Shown: piece after piece, positions 33,479 through 40,673 of the stretch
Layout: each line of letters starts with the position of its first letter
Numbering within the stretch: position 1 is the stretch's first letter
Source of the DNA: an uncultured Fibrobacter sp.
Lineage (GTDB): Bacteria; Fibrobacterota; Fibrobacteria; Fibrobacterales; Fibrobacteraceae
Length of the DNA: 64,000 nt
Reading direction: 5' to 3'
NCBI GenBank assembly: GCA_934699585.1
Contig: CAKUWY010000017.1
Span: forward strand, 7,582 to 71,581
Position numbers and translations under genes: made by a program
The notes under the pieces: generated by a model
What the model was told of the DNA's origin: nothing
Database searches by the model: none
Seen by the model: only the letters and a program-made list of their open reading frames with translations

Positions 33479-35020
33479 TTACTCATGCGTTATGCCTCCG
33501 CTCTGTTTTAGGCGTTCATATTCCTGGTCAGGCGGCACAATGGAATTTCTGGCCTTTCCACCGGGGTGGTTAGCCACCATGCAGTAAACTTCGTAGGTCT
33601 TTTTCGCTCTGAAATTCTTGCCGTTCTTGAGGGTCGCTACCACCTCGAAATCCGCAATCTTGTTACGTTCGATGGTCAAAGGCACCTCGTAGGCAAGGCT
33701 TGTCAAATCATTTGCATCGAATGTCTTGAAAGGCTTGCCGTTACGCAGCACCGTCAGGGACTTCAACTCGCCCAAATCGCCCTCGGTAATCCCGGCCAAG
33801 TTAAACTTCAAATTGGTAGAGAGCTCCGTTGCGGGCAAGTCCAAATGGACCCGCTCATTGCGGCCGCCAGCCACAGAAACCTTGAGATTCAGGTTCTTGC
33901 CCTCGACAGTAGCGTTCGTGTCATTTTCGGCAGGCTTGGCCGCCGTCGTATCAGCCGCAGGCTCCGTGTCTCCCAAAGCGGGCATAGGAACGTATTCTGT
34001 GACCCACATATAGCAGGGCAGTTCCACGTCGCCGTCACTACAGCCCACCAGGAACCTCTTGGTACCGTAGGCGGAATCCCCCCAGGTGAGGGTTTTCTGG
34101 TAAATGCCGTTTTCGGGAACGGTATCGCGCTCACCCCACACCGTCACAATAGTTCCTGGAGTCACACGGGCCTGCAACATTACGCTGGGCACAAAAACAC
34201 TGTCGGCAATAGCCGTAGCCTTGAACTGCAGATTCTTTTCAAAGTTCCGCTGGCGTTCACCATAGGACTTGTCGAAGGTGTTCATGGACTTTTCAAGAAT
34301 TTCCGTATTCAGGGCGGCACCGCCATCTTCGGCCTTGGCGATGGAATCGATGGCTACTGCCAGGGCTTCCGTACCCGAAGATTCCAGCTTCAGCACCTTG
34401 GAATCCCCCTGATCATCCACCAAAATCGTCTGGTTCTTGACGATAGATGTCGCTTTACCCTTGGGCGTGGTCACTTCCACCTTACCCTCTTTCAAGGAGG
34501 CCACCGTCTTGCCCTGGACCTTCCCCACAAAACCTGCCGTACCGCGAATAGCCACCGTAGCCGTCCCCGTCTTGAAGTAGATTTCCGCCTGTTCCTGTTT
34601 CTGGATGTCGAAATGGACCTTGCCGGAATGAACGTCCAAAAAAATGAGTTTCTTCTCGTTGTCCTGGAGTTCTGCACGGAAGGTGACATTGGAACTTTCG
34701 GGAACCCTAAGGGCCGAACCGTCGGTCATGTTCACAATCAGTTCCGATTCTAGGGCTGTTCGCACGTGATCGTTTTCCACCACAGTTTTACCAACCCTGA
34801 GTTGCGTCCAGGAATCAGACTTTTCCCGTTCCACCGTGCCGATGACGCTACGGACCTTCGCCTTCAAGAGAGCTTTTTCGGGAACAGCTTCTTCAACAGG
34901 AGCATTTGCCGCCACGTCCTTGGGAGCGGGCTTCGGCGCCGACTCGTCCTTACAGGCCGTAAGGGCGAGAGCCGCAAGCAAAAATGCAAATAAAAACTTT
35001 ATCCCTTTCATCATGTCCAT
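33479..35020 (-). CDS. FecR-domain lipoprotein
   Basis: This protein of about 513 residues has a signal peptide with the lipobox ALTAC. Residues about 55-200 are a FecR-type beta domain (VRTALESELIVNMTDGSALRVPESS ... GTATVAIRGTAGFVGKVQGKT). The remainder has two to three beta-sandwich-like units without clear family matches. FecR domains outside iron regulation are often found in envelope proteins and bind peptidoglycan or partner proteins. Several start codons (TTG 35023, ATG 35020, 35014, 35011) give the same mature protein. It is the first gene of the three-gene secreted group. Confidence 0.8.
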   Translation of the reverse strand: MDMMKGIKFLFAFLLAALALTACKDESAPKPAPKDVAANAPVEEAVPEKALLKAKVRSVIGTVEREKSDSWTQLRVGKTVVENDHVRTALESELIVNMTDGSALRVPESSNVTFRAELQDNEKKLIFLDVHSGKVHFDIQKQEQAEIYFKTGTATVAIRGTAGFVGKVQGKTVASLKEGKVEVTTPKGKATSIVKNQTILVDDQGDSKVLKLESSGTEALAVAIDSIAKAEDGGAALNTEILEKSMNTFDKSYGERQRNFEKNLQFKATAIADSVFVPSVMLQARVTPGTIVTVWGERDTVPENGIYQKTLTWGDSAYGTKRFLVGCSDGDVELPCYMWVTEYVPMPALGDTEPAADTTAAKPAENDTNATVEGKNLNLKVSVAGGRNERVHLDLPATELSTNLKFNLAGITEGDLGELKSLTVLRNGKPFKTFDANDLTSLAYEVPLTIERNKIADFEVVATLKNGKNFRAKKTYEVYCMVANHPGGKARNSIVPPDQEYERLKQSGGITHE

Positions 35021-35059
35021 CAATTCAAAAAAATATGTTTACACATCAATTCACAGAAA

Positions 35060-37963
35060 CTAGTCTAGGGTTAGATTATGATTCCTGACACAACGCACGG
35101 GTAAACCATGTTTTTTTTGTTCCGTTGACACTTCAACATAATTTTTTCTAGTCGCTATAACTTTTCCCTTTAATGCGTCCTCATCCGATTCATTTGACGA
35201 CCACCACCCAATCCAATGCGCTTCATCCGGCATAAACAAATCATTCGCATCAAAATAGTAATACCCACCTACATAAAGAGCATTGAAACCAAAATCATTG
35301 GAACCTTCCCAATACCAAGCCTGTTTTGGTATAATATGAGACCACACAGGATAGATACCCACATTATAATTCTCGGAACAATCAGTCGCTTTAAAATTCA
35401 AATAATACATCGTTCTACTCCATTCAGTCTCAGTCGGCACATGCCACCCTTCCGGACACACACCTTTATGTTGCTCATCTACCAAATGAGCATTTGCTGC
35501 CACACCGTTATTCCATTTGTCATTTATATTCATAGCGGCGGCCCATGTATAAAAACGCCCACTCTTTAGACAGTTCAAGGAATCATTTTTATAGCAAGCA
35601 TTATGTCCTTTCAAATGCGGATAATCATCATCTTCTACAAAATTCAAGTTTTCTGCCATCCATTCAATAAACTCAGGTTCCATATTCGTGTGACATAACC
35701 TAATATTCACCTTAATCGTTCGATAATCTCGACCATCACGGTCATCATGAAGAATCCCCAATTCTATACCGCTAGGAACAGAAGCCGTATTAAAAAACCT
35801 TTCACGAACCTGTGCTGGGGAATAGTCATAAACACTCGTCAAATGCCACTCTCCCGCCTCACAAGTTATGCTATCATTATATATAAACCCAAGGCCATTC
35901 TTTGTACAAGATTCGGTAGCAATTTCCTCTTGTATAGTCGCCGCACGCCAAAAGCCCCCATCGCAAACAAAATAAGAATCTTTCGTTTTAAGTCCCTGCA
36001 TCATATCACCGTCATTACATGAGGCGCCATCCGTAAAGGTGTTCTCCCCTACCTCGTAGTTATCCTCGTGCCAGCGGAACTGCGTCTGAACCCAATGTTC
36101 GTCATCACTGGCAAGGCCATTGACATTCTGCTCAGGCTTATAGTATTCATACCCCTTGAAGAATCCATAATCCACAAGGAAAGAATCGGGTCTGCAAGAA
36201 TAATAGAAATCGGCATCCGTATAATCAGGGATAAAATGGACAACCTGACCATACTTCGAAGCGGTACAGCCCTGGCCAAGTTCCCCTTCTTCAGCCCAGC
36301 CAACACGCCAGAATCCAAGGTCCGTTTCATAAACATAAGTGTTGGTAGTATAATCGCCTCGGCGTACCGATCCATCGGAAGCCTCGCTTGGATATTTTCG
36401 CGTGTCCGCATAGTAGGCACTGTACCCTTCCCAATGGCGATTTGTGCACACCACATAGGGGTAATATTCATTCCCTATCTTGTCGGACTTGTTCGGCTTT
36501 ACACTTGCAGCAGAGTCAGATTCTACACCTTCGTTGCAAAATCCATAAATTTCTTCCAACTCCGTCATCTCGCGCCAATGTCCCATGACTGAATCATAAA
36601 CATACTTTGCCGACGTATTTATGTCGCCCGACTTTATTTGTCCATCGGTCCCAGCCGGCCATCCATAGGTATCCTTCTCCAGGTTCGTAGCCCTGCGCCA
36701 CATATAGCCCACTCCAGCAGAATCAACACAGACAAAACGGTTCTTGGATTCCGCCAAGCGTTCCGCTCCGGCAGCCACCACCTTATCAACATTGTCCTTA
36801 TCGCACGTAGGTATGCCATATTCCTTGGTCCAGAAGGAACGGATATACTTCTCGAAATTCGGCACCATCGACGACAGGCCCCAATCTTCCACATTAGCAC
36901 GTATCGTTTTGAGCCTACCCGTGGCATCGGCATTTTCTGCCCAGTCTGCAATTTTCGCCTTGGCAGAAACATCGTCCCAGGAACCATCCTTTTCAATGTC
37001 GGTGGCAACATCTGTCAAAAGTTTTGTCAGGTCGGCAACTCCACGATTGCCCTGGAACATCACCGAAAAAGCCAAAAGCGCCGCATCTCCTTCACTGGAG
37101 CCGGCAATGTTCAGATCCTCGGAGCTAAAGAAATCCTTGGAATTGATGTTCAGTAGGCCAAAAATTTCCTTTTCGGCAGAATCCTTCGCCGCGGCAACCT
37201 TCATCTTCTTGTTTTTTACCAGATAGACAACACGGTGGTATTCCAAGTGAGTCAGCAGGTTGATGTTTACGATGCCGCCATCCCTTTTTCTCACGTCGGT
37301 CAGTGCATAAAGTGTCAGAGGAGCTTCAGAATTTCCGCCAGAAACTTCGTTTCTGTAGTATCCGTCTGCGTGGAGTTCCACGTACTGGCTCACCATCATG
37401 CGGGCATTCAGCTTGAATTGGCCGTCATCGCTCTGAATCTTGGATTCAAAGGTGTTTCCTGTCTGATTCAGGGTACGGCCACTTTCCAGTTCAATAACGG
37501 TCACCTTGGAGCCATTGATAAAAGGTCCTTTCTGAGAATAGCCGCTAACCCCTTCCAAAGAAGTCGCCACTTTTTCGGAATCCAAGACAACATCGTCATT
37601 TTCTGATGAATCCGGAAGGATTCCGTTCTTACCGTTAGAGCCGTTCTTACCGTTAAGCACCACACCCACGGAATCACCGTTACAAACGATCTTGAGGCCG
37701 GAACTGTCTTTCAGCATCTCGGTACTACAACCGCCACCTCGCTCCATGGTGGCAAACCATTTATCATCGGCGCAGACGCGGATAATGCCTTCGGACTTGA
37801 CGAACAGCTGTTCCCCCTCGTTTTCAATAGTGCAGGGCGGCAAGTCTTCTACCGTAGAATAAACAGCAAGGGTGTTATTGCCGTTAATGTCGTCACCAAG
37901 GTCAGTATCACTACACGATACCAACAACAGAGCCAACAAGATTTGACATACGACATATCTCAT
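35060..37963 (-). CDS. large lipoprotein ending in a FISUMP domain
   Basis: This 967-residue protein has the lipobox LLVSC. Near residue 105 is a short collagen-like stretch (NGKNGSNGKNG). A beta domain and a helical domain (about 130-390) follow, then four units of about 65 residues that each end in a W(R/H)xxT-type motif with acidic residues (MWRRATNLEKDTYG, HWREMTELEEIYG, FWRVGWAEEGE, FWRAATIQEEI). The C-terminal part (about 735-960) is a FISUMP domain (WMAENLNF, GRFYTWAAAMN, CPEGWHVPTETEW, PVRCVRN). FISUMP proteins are abundant in Fibrobacter; their function is unknown. It starts one base after the stop of another FISUMP gene. Confidence 0.85.
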   Translation of the reverse strand: MRYVVCQILLALLLVSCSDTDLGDDINGNNTLAVYSTVEDLPPCTIENEGEQLFVKSEGIIRVCADDKWFATMERGGGCSTEMLKDSSGLKIVCNGDSVGVVLNGKNGSNGKNGILPDSSENDDVVLDSEKVATSLEGVSGYSQKGPFINGSKVTVIELESGRTLNQTGNTFESKIQSDDGQFKLNARMMVSQYVELHADGYYRNEVSGGNSEAPLTLYALTDVRKRDGGIVNINLLTHLEYHRVVYLVKNKKMKVAAAKDSAEKEIFGLLNINSKDFFSSEDLNIAGSSEGDAALLAFSVMFQGNRGVADLTKLLTDVATDIEKDGSWDDVSAKAKIADWAENADATGRLKTIRANVEDWGLSSMVPNFEKYIRSFWTKEYGIPTCDKDNVDKVVAAGAERLAESKNRFVCVDSAGVGYMWRRATNLEKDTYGWPAGTDGQIKSGDINTSAKYVYDSVMGHWREMTELEEIYGFCNEGVESDSAASVKPNKSDKIGNEYYPYVVCTNRHWEGYSAYYADTRKYPSEASDGSVRRGDYTTNTYVYETDLGFWRVGWAEEGELGQGCTASKYGQVVHFIPDYTDADFYYSCRPDSFLVDYGFFKGYEYYKPEQNVNGLASDDEHWVQTQFRWHEDNYEVGENTFTDGASCNDGDMMQGLKTKDSYFVCDGGFWRAATIQEEIATESCTKNGLGFIYNDSITCEAGEWHLTSVYDYSPAQVRERFFNTASVPSGIELGILHDDRDGRDYRTIKVNIRLCHTNMEPEFIEWMAENLNFVEDDDYPHLKGHNACYKNDSLNCLKSGRFYTWAAAMNINDKWNNGVAANAHLVDEQHKGVCPEGWHVPTETEWSRTMYYLNFKATDCSENYNVGIYPVWSHIIPKQAWYWEGSNDFGFNALYVGGYYYFDANDLFMPDEAHWIGWWSSNESDEDALKGKVIATRKNYVEVSTEQKKHGLPVRCVRNHNLTLD

Positions 37964-37964
37964 G

Positions 37965-38756
37965 TTACTTGTCCTTTATACAACGCACCGACAAGAACGA
38001 TTCGTCATCCTGAGGAAGCGAGGCCGAAAAGTCCTGTCTATCTCCGTTCAGGTACAAACTCATATGTTCTCCCATCACACTTTCAGTCTTGGTCCACCAG
38101 TAACCGACCTTACCTACGAAAAGACAATCACCGCTGTCACAAAATCCTCCCGGCAAGGCCGAGAATTTCAGCTTGTTGTCCCCGTTCTCACCAATCCAGC
38201 CCGTGGTGGTCTTGAAATGAGCCCCAGCTTCTTCCGCTGGAGAGGCAGAGTAGGTCTGCAGGTCAATGTATTCCGCAGAGGTCGGCAAACGCCAGCCCGT
38301 AGGGCAGGCCTGTTCGGCAGCAGGATAGTCGTAAAGCCTTCCGTATGTCTCACAATTTGCAGGATCATCATCAAAGCACATAGAGTGTCCCGCTGCAGGT
38401 TCGTAATTCAGGTTTTCCGCCATCCAGCAGTTCTCATGGATAACCACGGTGGCGTATTCCACTCCACCCCGTTCCATACCATCACAAGAAACATCTTTCT
38501 CTTCGGCAGAACTAGAAGACTCAACCATTTCTTCGGCAGAACAGGATGATTCAACCAACTCCTCGGCGGAACTACTTTCGATAGAGGCGGCACCACCGTT
38601 CATCAGGTCAATGTCGTAGTTATCGTAAAGGGAGCAGCCGGACAGGAACTGGAGAGAAAGCGCGGACATCAGTAAAAGATTCTTCGACTTCGCTTTGCTA
38701 CGCTCAGAATGACACATTCTTTCGCCTTTCGTCTTTCGTCTTTCGTCTAAAAACAT
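37965..38756 (-). CDS. FISUMP-domain lipoprotein with a repeat-derived N-terminus
   Basis: This 263-residue protein has a poly-Ser/Glu stretch (SSSAEELVESS) and a FISUMP domain (CWMAENLNYE, YGRLYDYPAAE, CPTGWRLPTSAEY, LSVRCIKD). ATG 38756 is preceded by a strong GGGGG ribosome site within the end of the upstream gene. The first 27 residues are encoded by heptad repeats (TTTCGTC on the plus strand) and a REP-like palindrome, giving a long Lys/Arg-rich n-region (DERRKTKGER ... SKAKSK) before LLLMSALSLQFLSGC. If translated as predicted, the repeats supply the charged part of the lipoprotein signal. Confidence 0.75.
   Translation of the reverse strand: MFLDERRKTKGERMCHSERSKAKSKNLLLMSALSLQFLSGCSLYDNYDIDLMNGGAASIESSSAEELVESSCSAEEMVESSSSAEEKDVSCDGMERGGVEYATVVIHENCWMAENLNYEPAAGHSMCFDDDPANCETYGRLYDYPAAEQACPTGWRLPTSAEYIDLQTYSASPAEEAGAHFKTTTGWIGENGDNKLKFSALPGGFCDSGDCLFVGKVGYWWTKTESVMGEHMSLYLNGDRQDFSASLPQDDESFLSVRCIKDK
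38678..38748. repeat. REP-like palindrome and heptads within a lipoprotein signal sequence
   Basis: The element AGATTCTTCGACTTCGC...CTCAGAATGACAC spans 38678-38715. Four TTTCGTC-type heptads follow at about 38720-38748. Both lie between the ribosome site and the hydrophobic part of the signal peptide of the 37965-38756 gene. Confidence 0.75.
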
Positions 38757-38765
38757 AGTCACCCC

Positions 38766-40508
38766 CTACATCTCCCAGAACAGCGTGATATAGCCGCCCT
38801 GCCCAAGGTTCGTCACAAAGTCATGTCCCAATTCTATACCCAGGTTCCCAAAGCTGTAGAAAAGGCCCGTGCGGAACTGCATCCATTCCTCGGAATCGCT
38901 TTCGGGAATGGCGATAATGGCAGTTTCACGCAAGCCGAAGTTGTTGTAGTCAAAGTGGAACTGCCCCACGGGAGCCACATAGACGCGCTGAAGTTTTCCG
39001 TCTCCAAGGCCAGCTCCCACATAGACGCCTGCACCCAGAGAAATACGGCTTTCTCCCAAGTCGCCAAAATCATAGGCAAACCTTAGGGTCACTACCAAGT
39101 CGGGCATAATCATCAGCGTGTTCTCGTCCAATTCAAAAGCCTTGTAGTTCTTGTCGCTAAACTGGGCAAAGGCCGCAGTGATACCTAACCAAGGCGTAAT
39201 GTGGACACCCCGGCGTTTTTCCAGTTCGGCAACCTTCGCCGTCTGTTCCGCCGCGTAAATGCTGTCCAGGACAGCATCGTCCTCTTCGGGACCAAAATCC
39301 ACCCCGTCGTTGTTGCCCTGGTTTTCCCAAATCCAGCGTCCGTTCATGGATGTGGCCTTTTCCTTATACTCCACAGAGCCCTTGAAGGTCTGGGGCTTGC
39401 CCCGCTTCATGACCACGGGTTCGCCATCAACGTTGACACGACCCTTCTCGAACTTGATGCGCAAGTTACTTTCGTTTGCGGGACCACCGCTAATACGGCT
39501 GTGGAACAACTTGACGCCGTTCAGGTAGTAGGCGCTGCGCACGGGCCTGGCGATGTCCATGAAGATCACCGGCGACGCCGTCGTGTCGGTCTTGTAAACC
39601 GCCAGGGAGCCGTTCTTGGCCAGTTCGGCATTCAACTTTTCCAACTTTTCGAGGAAGAAGGGAGCAAAGCCTTCCCCATCCTGGCGGACCACCATCTCCC
39701 GGCAGGTCTCCCCCCACTTCTGGGCGATTTCAAAGGAATGCTTGCGGTGGTTGGGTTCATACTGCAGGGTAAAGTCGTAATTGGCCTGGAATCCATTACT
39801 CAGGGGTTCCAAGAATACCCCGCCCTGCAGGTTCAAGAATTGGTCCTTGCTCTGGGCAAAACTGTAAAGGGCCTCTGTGCAGGCCTCAATCTGCAACTTG
39901 CGGTCTTCAAGACCACGGGCCATTTCCATGTGGCCGAGACGGACCTCGCCGGTAACCCGCATGTAACGTTCTTCAAAGGCAGGGAGTTCCACCCGGTAGA
40001 AAGTCCAGCACTCATCCCCCATCACGTCGTTGATACTGATGGTGGCGCACTGGTCGTTTTTCTTGGCAATCTGGCTCGCTTCCAGAAGCAGAGAGTCTAG
40101 GCCCTCGTTCTTGCCTTGCAGCGATTTCTTCAATTTTTCAAGTTCCGCCTCCCGCTGGTGGAATACCGCAGGGGCCTGCACAAAGATGGAGGCCGACTGT
40201 GCGCCGTCCTGGGACTCGGCAGGAGCCTTCGCAGGTTCAGCAGGAGCCGTTGCGACCGCAGGTTGCGACGCGGGAGCCTGGTCAGATTCCACGACGGCTG
40301 CTTCCACAGGCGTCTCGGCTGCAGGTTCCGCAACCGCTTCAGCGACAGGTTCTACGGATGATTCTGCAGGGGCGGCATCGGCTTGAGCGGCTTCTGCAAC
40401 AGGTTCTTCAGCAGGCGGCGTCTGGGCAGTTAATGCCTCCCCTTCTGCGGCCAAAACGGACACGGTCATTGCGCACAATAATGCGATGGATTTATGCAAA
40501 CAGTTCAT
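38766..40508 (-). CDS. secreted envelope protein with a Pro/Ala-rich stretch, unknown function
   Basis: This 580-residue protein has a signal peptide ending near VSVLAAEGE, then a long Pro/Ala/Glu-rich low-complexity region (about 25-105; repeated PAE/VAEA units). A coiled segment (about 115-140) and a domain with several cysteines (CATISINDVMGDECWTFYRVELP) follow. The C-terminal 140 or so residues alternate hydrophobic and polar residues and end in Gly-rich strands (YVGAGLGDG, FYSFGNLGIELGHDF) like an outer-membrane barrel or an outer-membrane-associated beta domain. I do not recognise the family. ATG 40508 gives the signal peptide. It heads an operon with two FISUMP lipoproteins. Confidence 0.65.
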   Translation of the reverse strand: MNCLHKSIALLCAMTVSVLAAEGEALTAQTPPAEEPVAEAAQADAAPAESSVEPVAEAVAEPAAETPVEAAVVESDQAPASQPAVATAPAEPAKAPAESQDGAQSASIFVQAPAVFHQREAELEKLKKSLQGKNEGLDSLLLEASQIAKKNDQCATISINDVMGDECWTFYRVELPAFEERYMRVTGEVRLGHMEMARGLEDRKLQIEACTEALYSFAQSKDQFLNLQGGVFLEPLSNGFQANYDFTLQYEPNHRKHSFEIAQKWGETCREMVVRQDGEGFAPFFLEKLEKLNAELAKNGSLAVYKTDTTASPVIFMDIARPVRSAYYLNGVKLFHSRISGGPANESNLRIKFEKGRVNVDGEPVVMKRGKPQTFKGSVEYKEKATSMNGRWIWENQGNNDGVDFGPEEDDAVLDSIYAAEQTAKVAELEKRRGVHITPWLGITAAFAQFSDKNYKAFELDENTLMIMPDLVVTLRFAYDFGDLGESRISLGAGVYVGAGLGDGKLQRVYVAPVGQFHFDYNNFGLRETAIIAIPESDSEEWMQFRTGLFYSFGNLGIELGHDFVTNLGQGGYITLFWEM

Positions 40509-40549
40509 TTTCTTAGTCTTGTGCAAGGACGTTAAACTTTTATTCAGAA

Positions 40550-40578
40550 TGTATAATTTTTTCTTACATTCGTCACAA
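40550..40578 (-). promoter_or_regulatory. sigma-70-type promoter for the 38766-40508 gene
   Basis: TTGTGA (40578-40573) and TATACA (40555-40550) are separated by 17 bases on the minus strand, about 40 bases before ATG 40508. Confidence 0.5.
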
Positions 40579-40673
40579 ATTAAAACAAGCCCCACACACA
40601 AATGTGCTCTAGAATACATTTTTGCTTTTTTTGTTCGTCAAAAGCACCGAAATGTTTGGCAAATTGAGGAAAA

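Noticed and set aside
38000..38030. Another in-frame REP-like insertion at the end of the 37965 FISUMP gene
   Set aside because: The DNA resembles a repeat, but alignment with other FISUMP ends shows nearly the same length, so an insertion is not supported.
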